Notes under the pieces: model-generated
Told to the model about the DNA's origin: nothing
What the model saw: the letters and a program-made list of their open reading frames with translations, nothing else
The model's database searches: none
Shown: one piece after another, positions 34,285-42,551 of the stretch
Numbering within the stretch: the stretch's first letter is position 1
Layout of the letters: each line of letters starts with the position of its first letter
Source of the DNA: CAZPXZ01 sp965221505
Lineage (GTDB): Bacteria > Pseudomonadota > Alphaproteobacteria > Rhodobacterales > CAZPXZ01
DNA: 64,000 bases
Assembly: GCA_965221505.1 (NCBI GenBank)
Contig: CBDCSI010000002.1
Location: forward strand, 496,001 to 560,000
Direction of reading: 5' to 3'
Program-made: the position numbers and the translations under genes

Positions 34285-35451
34285 TTGCGCATATCGGACG
34301 ACTGGAGCGGTCTCGAGGTCGGCTACGACGTCCCGGCCCTCCCCGGCATGGACGAGGACGAGATCCAGACCCCCTGCCTGATTCTCGACCTGGACGCCCT
34401 GGAGCGGAACGTCCGGAAACTGGGCGCCTATGCGAAAGCGCACGGCATGCGTCACCGGGCGCACGGGAAGATGCACAAATCGGTGGACGTCGCCAGGCTC
34501 CAGCAGGAGGCCGGCGGCGCGGTCGGCGTCTGCTGTCAGAAGGTCAGCGAGGCGGAGGTCTTCGCCCGGGGCGGGATCGAAGACGTCCTTCTCACCAACC
34601 AGGTTCGCGACCCGGCCAAGATCGACCGGCTCGCGCGCCTGCCGACTCTGGGCGCCCGAACCGCGGTCTGCGTCGACGACGCGGCGAACGCGACAGAGTT
34701 GTCGGACGCGGCCGTCCGGCACGGCACGACGCTGGATTGCCTGGTCGAGATCGATTGCGGCGCCGGCCGCTGCGGGGTCGCCGACGTCGCCGCCGTCGTC
34801 GAGATCGCACGTGCGGTCGACGCCGCGCCGGGACTGCGATTCTCCGGCCTCCAGGCCTATCACGGCTCCGCACAACACCTCGAATCCCACGAGGACCGCA
34901 AGGCGTGGATCGAAGCGGCGATCGTTCGGGTGCGGGATGCGGTCGCAGGACTCGAAGCGGCGGGACTGCACGCGGAGCTGGTTTCGGGGGGCGGAACCGG
35001 AAGCTACCGCCTCGAGTCGAACTCCGGCGTCTACAACGAACTGCAATGCGGATCCTACGCGTTCATGGACGCCGATTACGGCCGCATCCGGGACCCGAAC
35101 GGCGACCGGTTCGACCAAGGCGAATGGGAATACGCCCTGTTCGTCCTGACCGGCGTCATGAGTCACGCCAAGCCGGATCGGGCGATCTGCGACGCCGGCC
35201 TCAAGTCGCTGTCGGTCGACAGCGGGCTGCCCTTCGTCTACGGGCGCGACGACGGTCTCCGGTACGTCCAGTGTTCCGACGAACACGGCGTGATCGAGGA
35301 TCCCGGCGGCGCGCTCGCGATACGGGACCGGCTTCGGCTCGTGCCGGGACATTGCGACCCGACCTGCAACCTGCATGACTGGTACGTCGGCGTCCGCAAC
35401 GGCAAGGTCGAGACCCTGTGGCCGGTATCGGCGCGAGGCAAGGCATACTGA
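34285..35451 (+). CDS. bhcC: PLP-dependent beta-hydroxyaspartate aldolase-like enzyme (BhcC / DSD1 family)
   Basis: 388 residues from TTG 34285, preceded by GAAGGAGC; this start gives the family's usual N-terminus. Alanine-racemase-like barrel of the D-threonine aldolase family: TPCLILDLDALERNVRK, HRAHGKMHKSVDVARLQ with the PLP lysine, GVCCQKVSEAEVFARGG, and metal ligands in CSDEHGVIED and VPGHCDPTCNLHDWYVG. These match BhcC, which makes erythro-beta-hydroxyaspartate from glycine and glyoxylate. The GYDVPALPGMDEDEIQTP opening is nearly specific to BhcC. The gene follows the BhcB-like gene; the other cycle genes (aminotransferase, imine reductase) are not seen. Confidence 0.75.
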   Translation: MRISDDWSGLEVGYDVPALPGMDEDEIQTPCLILDLDALERNVRKLGAYAKAHGMRHRAHGKMHKSVDVARLQQEAGGAVGVCCQKVSEAEVFARGGIEDVLLTNQVRDPAKIDRLARLPTLGARTAVCVDDAANATELSDAAVRHGTTLDCLVEIDCGAGRCGVADVAAVVEIARAVDAAPGLRFSGLQAYHGSAQHLESHEDRKAWIEAAIVRVRDAVAGLEAAGLHAELVSGGGTGSYRLESNSGVYNELQCGSYAFMDADYGRIRDPNGDRFDQGEWEYALFVLTGVMSHAKPDRAICDAGLKSLSVDSGLPFVYGRDDGLRYVQCSDEHGVIEDPGGALAIRDRLRLVPGHCDPTCNLHDWYVGVRNGKVETLWPVSARGKAY

Positions 35452-35454
35452 GCC

Positions 35455-35469
35455 GTCCGGTCGCCGGAC
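35455..35469. terminator. Small hairpin between convergent bhcC and glcF
   Basis: GTCCGG and CCGGAC form a 6-bp stem with a 3-nt loop in the 64-bp gap between the two convergent genes. Weak and without a T-run, but placed where a bidirectional transcript end is expected. Confidence 0.3.
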
Positions 35470-35515
35470 CGGTTTCGCCGACGGCCTGCCGGCGGCGGCC
35501 CCGCGGATCTTTCGA

Positions 35516-36820
35516 TTAGCGGCCCGCTTGCGCCTCGGCCAGCGCGCGCGGCTTCGGGCCGCCGGTCGCCCAGTCGAGCAGTTCGACCGTGTGTACGACC
35601 GGGATCGACGTCCCGGAGGCGATCTGGATCATGCAGCCGATATTGCCGGCCGCCACGACCTCCGGTCGGGTGCGCAGGACGTTCCGCACTTTCCGCGTCC
35701 GCAACTCGGACGCGATCTCCGGCTGCAGGAGGTTGTAGGTGCCGGCGGAGCCGCAACACATATGGGACTCGCCCGGCTCCACGACGGTGTAGCCGGCTTC
35801 CGCGAGCAGGGACTTCGGCTGCTGCCGGACCGCCTGCCCGTGCTGCAGCGAACACGCGGCGTGGTAGGCGACCCGAAGGCCTGTCGCTTTCGCCGGCTCC
35901 CGGAGACCCAGTTCGGCCATCACTTCGGTGACGTCCCGGGCGATCGCCGCAATCCGCCCGGCCGACTCCGCTTCCGGCTCGTTGCGGAACATGTGGCCGT
36001 AGTCCTTGACCGTGGTGCCGCAGCCGGACGTGTTGACCACCACGGCGTCGAGCCCCGCCCTGTCCGACTCGCGGGACCATGCGGCCACGTTGCGGCGGGC
36101 GAACCCGTGGCTCTCCCGGCTCCGTCCCATATGGTGCGCCAGCGCCCCGCAGCAGCCCGCGCCATCGGCCACCACCACCTCGCAGCCGTGCCGGGTGAGA
36201 AGCCGTACGGTCGCGTCGTTGATGTCGGTGTTGACTCCCCGCTGCACGCAGCCGGTCATCAGCGCGACGCGCATCCGCCGCTCGCCGAACGCCGGGAACG
36301 TCTGCGGACGGTCGTTCGGGCTCGGCGACGGCATTTTCTTCGGCGCCATCTCCAGCATCGCGCGCAGGCGGGCGTCCGGCGCAAGCGACCGGAAGGGTCG
36401 CGCGAGTCTCGCGAGCCCCATCGCCAGCCGAAAGCGCGTCGGATAGGGAAGGATCCGGCCCAGGAGCCAGCGCAAGCCCCGGTCGTGCCAGGGCCGGCGG
36501 AAGTTCTCCTCGATATAGGCGCGGGCGTGATCGACCAGATGCATGTAGTGCACGCTGGAGGGGCAAGTGGTCATGCAGGCGAGACAGGACAGGCAGCGGT
36601 CGATGTGCAGGACGGTCTTCGGGTCTGGCTTGCGCCCGGTCTCCAGCATTTCCTTGATCAGGTAGATCCGCCCGCGGGGACTGTCGAGTTCGTCGCCCAG
36701 GACCTGGTAGGTCGGACAGGTGGCGGTGCAGAATCCGCAATGGACGCAGCTGCGCAGGATCTCGTTGGATCGCGCGGTCGCCGGATCCCGGAGCTGCTCG
36801 GCCGTGAATTCGGTCTGCAT
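35516..36820 (-). CDS. glcF: Glycolate oxidase iron-sulfur subunit GlcF
   Basis: 434 residues. Two 4Fe-4S sites: Cys25, 28, 31, 35 (CVHCGFCTATCP) and Cys76, 79, 82, 86 (CLSCLACMTTCP). Two CCG domains follow (DGAGCCGALAHHMGR and HMCCGSAGTYNLLQPE). GlcF passes electrons from the flavin subunits GlcD/GlcE to the membrane quinone pool when glycolate is oxidised to glyoxylate. Normal length. Last gene of glcDEF; starts 9 nt after glcE ends. Confidence 0.95.
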   Translation of the reverse strand: MQTEFTAEQLRDPATARSNEILRSCVHCGFCTATCPTYQVLGDELDSPRGRIYLIKEMLETGRKPDPKTVLHIDRCLSCLACMTTCPSSVHYMHLVDHARAYIEENFRRPWHDRGLRWLLGRILPYPTRFRLAMGLARLARPFRSLAPDARLRAMLEMAPKKMPSPSPNDRPQTFPAFGERRMRVALMTGCVQRGVNTDINDATVRLLTRHGCEVVVADGAGCCGALAHHMGRSRESHGFARRNVAAWSRESDRAGLDAVVVNTSGCGTTVKDYGHMFRNEPEAESAGRIAAIARDVTEVMAELGLREPAKATGLRVAYHAACSLQHGQAVRQQPKSLLAEAGYTVVEPGESHMCCGSAGTYNLLQPEIASELRTRKVRNVLRTRPEVVAAGNIGCMIQIASGTSIPVVHTVELLDWATGGPKPRALAEAQAGR

Positions 36821-36829
36821 GACAGCCTC

Positions 36830-37996
36830 CTACGCGGCCATTCGGCCCGGATTGAGAATCCGGACGGGATCGAACTTGTCGCGCAGCGCCTCGCCGAACG
36901 CGGTTACGCGCGGAGACTGGGGCTGAAACACCGGCACCGAAGCGCGGACCGCCTCCGGCGCGCGAACGAGCGTCGCATGCCCGCCTGCCGGCGGAAGCGT
37001 CCCGCGTACGGCGTCGGCCGAGGCGTCGGCCGGATCCGGCAGACACGCCCAGACGAGTCCGCCGCCCCAGTCGAGACCGGTCTCCGCTCCGAGCTCGTCC
37101 CGCAGCCGACGCACGACCGCGGGCGCGTCCCCCGGACGGACGGACAGTCGCCATAGCGGGCGCTCGGAGCCGGCAAAATCCTCGACGTCCCGGATCCGCC
37201 GCCAGAGACGGTCGTGCTCGTCGCCCTCCACGACATGGCTGGAGACTCCGGCATGCATCGCCCGAAGTCCTTCGAGGCGATAGTCGACCTGATCCGCCAA
37301 ACCCTCCACGCGCAACAGGGTCGACGGGTCGTCTCCCGGAAGCCGCGCGGCGCCGGTCACCTCGTACGGCGAGCCGAGCGCGCGGGACATGGCGGCCACC
37401 GCATCCTCCGCGTCCAGGCATTCGAGCGCCAGCGTCGCCGACCGTTCCGGTCGCGGCAGCACCTTGAGACAGACCTCGGTGAGCACCCCCAACGTTCCCC
37501 AGGATCCGCAGAGCAGCTTGACGAGGTCGTAGCCGGTGACGTTCTTCATCACCCGCCTGCCGCTGGCGACGATGCGCCCCGTGCCTTCCACGAACCGAAC
37601 CGCCAGGAGGCTGTCCCGGCACGCGCCCGCCTGAACCCGGCGCGGCCCGGAAACGTTGCACGCCACGACCGCGCCGACGGTGGGTTCGCCCGCGCTCCCG
37701 AGCAGCGCCCGGTGATCCATCGGTTCGAACGCAAGCCGCTGGCCCTCCGAGGCCAGCGCCCGCTCCACGGTCCCGACCGGCGTTCCGGCGGCGGCTTCCA
37801 GCGTCAGCGCCCCCGGATCGTAGAACGTGATTCCCGTAAGCGAATCCAGCGCCAGCGTCTCGGCCGCCTGAACCGGCCGTCCCAGAGCGCGGCGCGTTCC
37901 GCCGCCGCGAATCTCCAGCGGCACCGCGCGTTCCGAGGCGGATCGGACGGTCTCCGCGACCTCCGCCTCCGTCGTGGGCGCCACCGCGGGATTCAT
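36830..37996 (-). CDS. glcE: Glycolate oxidase FAD-binding subunit GlcE
   Basis: 388 residues. Short FAD-binding PCMH-type domain with EIRGGGTRRALGR near 30-40, DPGALTLEAAAGTPVGTVER, FEPMDHRALLGSAGEPTVGA and GRRVMKNVTGYDLVKLLCGS, all usual in GlcE. The C-terminus ends with DKFDPVRILNPGRMA, the oxidase family's closing motif. Works with GlcD and GlcF at the inner membrane. 145 nt separate it from the glcD stop. Confidence 0.95.
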   Translation of the reverse strand: MNPAVAPTTEAEVAETVRSASERAVPLEIRGGGTRRALGRPVQAAETLALDSLTGITFYDPGALTLEAAAGTPVGTVERALASEGQRLAFEPMDHRALLGSAGEPTVGAVVACNVSGPRRVQAGACRDSLLAVRFVEGTGRIVASGRRVMKNVTGYDLVKLLCGSWGTLGVLTEVCLKVLPRPERSATLALECLDAEDAVAAMSRALGSPYEVTGAARLPGDDPSTLLRVEGLADQVDYRLEGLRAMHAGVSSHVVEGDEHDRLWRRIRDVEDFAGSERPLWRLSVRPGDAPAVVRRLRDELGAETGLDWGGGLVWACLPDPADASADAVRGTLPPAGGHATLVRAPEAVRASVPVFQPQSPRVTAFGEALRDKFDPVRILNPGRMAA

Positions 37997-38141
37997 CGCC
38001 CTACCCGCTCGTTCCGGTCTACGGTCGACGCGTCGGGAAACCCGCGGGTCTCGCGGCGGAAGGGCGCTCGACCCGGCCGCGCAGGGCGAAACCGCCCGTT
38101 CGACGGAATGCGCGCCATGCCGAGCCTGCGCGACGCCGGCG

Positions 38142-39602
38142 CTAGCCGACTGCCGAAGCCGGCTCCGCCCCGCGCCTCGAACGGGAGGCGTCGAGCGGAA
38201 AGACCTTGGCCGGATTGAGCCGCCACTCCGGGTCGAAGCAGTCCTTCACGTTCATCTGCACGTCCAGGTCGACCGGCGAGAATTGCGATCGCATCAGTTC
38301 GCGCTTCTCGACCCCGACCCCGTGCTCGCCCGACAGGCATCCGCCGGCTTCGACGCAACGGGTCAGGAGGTCCGCGCCGAACGCCTCCGCCCTCTCCAGC
38401 TCGCCAGGACGGTTCGCGTCGAACAGGATCAGCGGATGCATGTTGCCGTCGCCGGCATGAAACACGTTCGCGCATTGCAACCCGTATTGCCGGCTGAGTT
38501 CCGCGGTCTGCTTCAGCATCGAGGCGAGCTGGCCGACGGGCACCGTGCCGTCGAGACAGATGTAGTCGTTGATGCGTCCCATGGCGCCGAACGCGGCCTT
38601 GCGCCCCATCCAGATTTGGGCGGATTCCTCCGCGCCCCGGCTTCTGCGCAACTGCACCGGGTCGAAGGTCCGGGCGATCTCGATCACCCGCGCGAGCTGC
38701 TCCTCGATCTCCCGCTCCGAGCCTTCGACCTCCACGATGAGCAGGGCTTCCGTGTCCGGGTAGTCCGCGCCGCAGAAGTCCTTGACCGAGGCGATGCAGA
38801 GACGGTCCATGTACTCGATCGCGACCGGAAGCACGCCGGAGCGAATGATCGCCGCCACGCACTCCCCCGCCGTCTCCGGCGCGTCGAACCCGATCAGCAC
38901 CGGCGAAGCGCCTTCCGGCTTCGGCAGAATGCGAAGCACCGCTTCGGTCACGACTCCCAGCTGGCCCTCGGATCCGCAGACCAGCCCGAGCAGGTCGTAG
39001 CCCGGCGAGTCGAGATACGGCCCGCCCAGTTCAACCGTCTCGCCGTCCGCCGTCACCATCGTCACGCCGAGTAGGTTGTTGGTCGTCACGCCGTATTTGA
39101 GGCAGTGGGCGCCGCCGGAATTCATGGCGATGTTGCCCGAAATCGCGCAGGCGAGCTGGGAGGAGGGGTCCGGAGCGTAGAAGAACCCCTCGCCCTCGAC
39201 CGCCCCGGTCACCGACAGGTTGGTGATTCCGGCCTCGACGCGTACATAGCGGTTGTCGGTGTCGACCTCGAGAATCCGGTTGAGCCGCGCGGTGCCGATT
39301 ATGACCGAGTCGGACGTCGGCAGGGCTCCGCCGGAGAGGGACGTACCGGATCCCCTGGGCACGACCGGCACGCCGAACCGGTGACACGCCTTCATGGCGA
39401 GGGCGACCTCTTCATGGGACCGGGGAAGCGCCACCGCGAGCGGAGGGCAGCGGTAGGCCGTCAGGGCGTCGCATTCGTACGCACGGGTCTCCGCCGGATC
39501 GGAAATCACGGCGCCCGGAACCGCAGCCTCCAGCGCGGCGACGATCTCCGCCCGCCGCTCCAGAACGAGGGGGTCCGGCTCTGGCATCCCGATTCTCGAC
39601 AT
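38142..39602 (-). CDS. glcD: Glycolate oxidase catalytic subunit GlcD
   Basis: 486 residues from ATG 39602. FAD-dependent oxidation of glycolate to glyoxylate. FAD-linked oxidase pattern: VPVVPRGSGTSLSGGALP, IGTARLNRILEVDTDNRYVR, GNIAMNSGGAHCLKYGVTTN and GLVCGSEGQLGVVTEAVLRI; C-terminal NVFHAGDGNMHPLILFD and GGCLSGEHGVGVEKRELM with the flavin-site His. First gene of glcDEF on the minus strand. Its glyoxylate product is the substrate of the BhcC-like aldolase encoded next door. A palindrome 320 bp upstream may be the control site. Confidence 0.95.
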   Translation of the reverse strand: MSRIGMPEPDPLVLERRAEIVAALEAAVPGAVISDPAETRAYECDALTAYRCPPLAVALPRSHEEVALAMKACHRFGVPVVPRGSGTSLSGGALPTSDSVIIGTARLNRILEVDTDNRYVRVEAGITNLSVTGAVEGEGFFYAPDPSSQLACAISGNIAMNSGGAHCLKYGVTTNNLLGVTMVTADGETVELGGPYLDSPGYDLLGLVCGSEGQLGVVTEAVLRILPKPEGASPVLIGFDAPETAGECVAAIIRSGVLPVAIEYMDRLCIASVKDFCGADYPDTEALLIVEVEGSEREIEEQLARVIEIARTFDPVQLRRSRGAEESAQIWMGRKAAFGAMGRINDYICLDGTVPVGQLASMLKQTAELSRQYGLQCANVFHAGDGNMHPLILFDANRPGELERAEAFGADLLTRCVEAGGCLSGEHGVGVEKRELMRSQFSPVDLDVQMNVKDCFDPEWRLNPAKVFPLDASRSRRGAEPASAVG

Positions 39603-40349
39603 GGGCCTATCCCCTCGCACGTTACACGCGTACGGAAACGCCGGGGCCTCGGCGGGCCTCCCCACGAGGATTCGACGCTTCGGTCGAGGATACCACGCCG
39701 TTCCGATCCGGGGAAACCCGGCCGCGCGCTCGGGACTGCGTCAGACGAACCGTCCAGGAGGAGGGGCCGACGCAGGCGCCGACGCTGCCGACCCGCCCTT
39801 TCCCCGTATCCTTGCGACGCAGACGAGACGAACCGGTTCGATCGCCGTTCCGCGTCGGGTCGTCCACGGCATGCGCCCCGTCTTGCGGCTTGCGGACGTT
39901 GCAGACGGAGCGTCGCGTCGAATCGTTTCAAACGGCGTGAAACGATTACCCTTCGTTGCGAGGTTTTACAGTCGTATCAACGGGATAATCGCTTCACCAG
40001 ACCGGAGTATCGTTTCACGGCGGCATCGAGCCGGGACGTTCTCCGCCGCCTCGCGGACGATTCCGTCCCAGGCAGGGAGAGTGTCCGCCGAACTGTCGCG
40101 CCCGAAGCGAATTCTTCGACCGACCGGCGCGCGCTCACGCGGATCGTGGACAACGGCGGCCCGGAACTTCGGGCTTGGCGCCGGCGCAGGGCCTCCGTCA
40201 AGCGCCGCGTAACCTCGGCAGGCAGGCACGCTGCAGCCTGAAGAGACCGGGTCGGTTTGTCCCGGACGAGACCTTCGGCTTACCCCGGTCAGGAACCCCG
40301 ATCCCGTCTCAGACGCTCCAGTTCCGCAAACGAGGCCTCGGGAGCGCCC
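39603..40349 (-). other. Control region upstream of glcD, no gene
   Basis: 747 bp between glcD and the RiPP precursor gene, both on the minus strand. No open frame looks like protein. The stretch from about 39910 to 40030 is noticeably AT-richer than its surroundings and holds a perfect inverted repeat plus two related half-sites. No regulator gene for glycolate (GlcC-type) is present nearby. Confidence 0.5.
39921..39947. promoter_or_regulatory. Perfect palindrome, probable operator
   Basis: AATCGTTTCA (39921-39930) and TGAAACGATT (39938-39947) form a perfect 10-bp inverted repeat around AACGGCG. Two more copies of the half-site follow in direct orientation: AATCGCTTCA at 39987 and TATCGTTTCA at 40008, 21 bp apart. 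Dimer-binding regulators of the GntR or LacI type use such sites. It is 320 bp upstream of glcD. Confidence 0.55.
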
Positions 40350-40619
40350 TTATCTGCAAATGCACACGTAACAGCTGCCGCATTCGCCTCCCGACATCCG
40401 GTCCATGTGCTCTTCCTTGAGTTCCGGCGACGGCGGAAGCACGAAGTTGGCGACTCCGTTCCCGTCCTCGTGGACCTTTACCTCGAAGCTCTCCGGCAAG
40501 TCGATGTCGCATTCGTCCTCGACGACCGCCTTGGGGTCGGCGACGAAGCGGGCCCGAAAATCTTCGTCCTCCTCCGCCCGACGCAGCAAGTGGTCCCGGA
40601 TTTCCTCATACTTCTTCAT
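40350..40619 (-). CDS. RiPP precursor with NHLP (nitrile-hydratase-like) leader and Cys-rich core
   Basis: 89 residues from ATG 40619, with AAGGAG 7 nt upstream. The leader matches the NHLP family derived from the nitrile hydratase alpha subunit: FRARFVADPKAVVED, DLPESFEVKVHEDGNG, NFVLPPSPEL, then MSGG, a double-glycine site for an export/cleavage peptidase. After it comes the core ECGSCYVCICR, 11 residues with four cysteines at core positions 2, 5, 8 and 10. The cysteines suggest thiazole, thioether or disulfide formation. No YcaO, LanM, radical SAM or peptidase-ABC gene is present in the window, so the precursor is an orphan here. Confidence 0.85.
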   Translation of the reverse strand: MKKYEEIRDHLLRRAEEDEDFRARFVADPKAVVEDECDIDLPESFEVKVHEDGNGVANFVLPPSPELKEEHMDRMSGGECGSCYVCICR

Positions 40620-40655
40620 TTCGCTCTCCTTCACGCGCCATGGCGACGAATCCGT

Positions 40656-40684
40656 AGTGTGGTAGGAGACGGCAGGCGAGTCAA
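40656..40684 (-). promoter_or_regulatory. Candidate promoter of the RiPP precursor gene
   Basis: On the minus strand TTGACT (40684-40679) is followed after 17 nt by CACACT (40661-40656). The -35 is near consensus and the -10 weak (3 of 6). It would give a leader of about 30 nt containing the AAGGAG ribosome binding site. Confidence 0.4.
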
Positions 40685-40781
40685 CGAACGCGCAGTCCCA
40701 AGCCTGCCTCTCCGCCGCCAGACTTGGCGACGAGCGCAGGCGCCCGGACGCGGAGTCGAGAGCTCGGGCGCCTTCGTCGGC

Positions 40782-41039
40782 TCGTTCGAAGGTCGGCGGT
40801 TCGCGCGCCGGCCCGAGCGGCGGCAACCCCCGGTACACGTCGCCGAACGGCGCGATCCGGGCGCGTACGGCTTCGGCAAGGCTTCGGGAACGCGGCTCGC
40901 GTCCGACGGCCTCACGCAGAGCGCGCCGCGCTTCCTCTTCCATGGAGCGGCAATGCGCGGCGGCCCGAACGCGCAACCGCGTCTTCAGATCGTCGTCAGG
41001 GCTGCGGGTGGTAACGCTTGCCCCGGTCTCTTCCCGCAC
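40782..41039 (-). pseudogene. FitA-like antitoxin remnant, in frame with the RiPP precursor
   Basis: From GTG 41039 the frame reads RSPDDDLKTRLRVRAAAHCR then SMEEEARRALREAVGREP, the ribbon-helix-helix pattern of FitA-type antitoxins, and ends its similarity at FGDVYRGLPPLGPAREPPTF, also a FitA hallmark. No FitB-type PIN toxin gene follows. Instead the same frame runs without a stop through 54 further codons into the RiPP precursor ATG. No ribosome binding site precedes the GTG, and the usual start (MxxLTIR) is degenerate. I read it as a decayed, orphan antitoxin; a real 229-residue fusion is possible but less likely. Confidence 0.5.
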
Positions 41040-41480
41040 TCCTGCGATCGCCGTTTCGGCGACGATAGCGGTACGATCGAGGACGCGTTCCGCTTTGCCG
41101 ACCGTTCCGTTCCGGCGGATCGCCGCTGCTGCCCCGGTCGCCGCCGGCCGGCTCTGCGCTGCCGGGAGGAACGGTCTGCCTTCAGAGCGGCAACCGAACG
41201 GAAGACGAACCGGAGGACGACGTCTTCCGCCTTCGCTCCGAGCATACGGGGGGGTCGTTCCGGCCTCCCGAGCGAACCGGACCGGCCCCGGATGAAGTAT
41301 CGGATCCTACGGCCCCTTGCGCATGGCCCCAATTCGAACCGGAGGTCCAACGGCGCTATACCGCTTCTTGAGGATGCGCCGTCCCCGGCAGAACCGGACA
41401 CGATCCGGCGGCTGCGCGCAGACGATACGCAGCGGGCGTCCGGGCAAGGCGTCCGAGCCGGTCGATAGAGGAACACGCCG
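41040..41480 (+). other. 440-bp gap, nothing recognised
   Basis: Between the antitoxin remnant and the PfkB kinase gene. Open frames on both strands give Arg-rich translations without family features. No repeat or strong hairpin was seen. Confidence 0.4.
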
Positions 41481-42551
41481 ATGCGATCCCTGCATTTCGG
41501 TTCCGCGATGGTGGATACCATCGCTCTCGTCGCCACCGAGGACATCGAGCGCCTGACGCTCACGAACGAGGGGATCTCCTTCCTGATGGTGGAGACGGGA
41601 CGGAAACTCCCGGCCGAATCCATCACCACCCATATCGGCGGCGGCGCGTGCAATACCGCCGTCTGCCTGCGCCGGCGCGGATGGCAAAGCACGGTCGTCG
41701 CGAAGGTCGGGACCGGCCTGAACGCCGCCGCCGTGCGGCAGCACCTCGTACGGTGCGACGTCGAGTCGCAATTGATCGAGTGCGACTCCGCCACCGGCAG
41801 CGCCGTCATGGTCGCAAGCCACGACCGGAACGCCTCGATCTTCGTCCATCGGGGCGCCAACGAACTGCTGTCGGTCGCAGACCTTCCCGAATTCGACGGG
41901 TTCGACCTGGTATACGTCGCCCCGCTCTCGAGCGGGTCGGCGGACTGCTTCCCCGAAATCGTCCGGCGCGCGAAGGCCGCCGGAGCGCGTACCGCCGCCA
42001 ACCCGGGAATTCGGCAACTGCAGTCCCGCAGCGAGGCGTTTCTGGGTGCGCTGCCGGACATCGACCTGCTCTCCGTCAACCGCCCGGAAGCGGACGCTCT
42101 GGTTCCGGCCCTGATGCGCGAGTCGCCGGGCGCGACAGACTTTCTGCCGCCGTCGGACCCTCCCGCTCTCGTCCGCCGGGGCTTGCGCTCGCAAGGGTGC
42201 GAGCTGGGACTCGCCGCCTTCATGCACCGGCTCCGTTTGATCGGCCCAAAGTGGATTTCCCTGACGGACGGGAACGACGGCGCCTATCTCTGCGGCGAGG
42301 AGGGCGTTTTCTGGCAGCCGAACGTGCCGACCACGGTTGCGGGCACGGCCGGCGCGGGCGACGCTTTCTGCTCCACCGTCGCCGCCTGCCTGATGGAGGG
42401 CATGAGTGCGGAGGATGCCCTCCTCGACGCCGCGTTGAACGCATCCGCCGTCGTCAGCGTGGTCGACACCACTGCCGGACTGCTGAAGCAGGGCGAGACC
42501 AAGTTCCGCCGAGCCGCGTATACGGGACCGCGAGCTCGGAGAATCGCCTGA
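41481..42551 (+). CDS. PfkB/ribokinase-family sugar kinase
   Basis: 356 residues, ATG 41481. PfkB pattern: THIGGGACNTAVCLRRRGW near residue 50, AANPGIRQLQ, ISLTDGNDGAYL and the ATP/catalytic motif TAGAGDAFCSTVAACL near 290 with the catalytic Asp. Slightly longer than ribokinases (about 310) owing to an insert around MRESPGATDFLPPSDPPALV near residue 220. Substrate not recognisable. It stands alone on the plus strand and has no transporter or isomerase beside it. Confidence 0.85.
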   Translation: MRSLHFGSAMVDTIALVATEDIERLTLTNEGISFLMVETGRKLPAESITTHIGGGACNTAVCLRRRGWQSTVVAKVGTGLNAAAVRQHLVRCDVESQLIECDSATGSAVMVASHDRNASIFVHRGANELLSVADLPEFDGFDLVYVAPLSSGSADCFPEIVRRAKAAGARTAANPGIRQLQSRSEAFLGALPDIDLLSVNRPEADALVPALMRESPGATDFLPPSDPPALVRRGLRSQGCELGLAAFMHRLRLIGPKWISLTDGNDGAYLCGEEGVFWQPNVPTTVAGTAGAGDAFCSTVAACLMEGMSAEDALLDAALNASAVVSVVDTTAGLLKQGETKFRRAAYTGPRARRIA

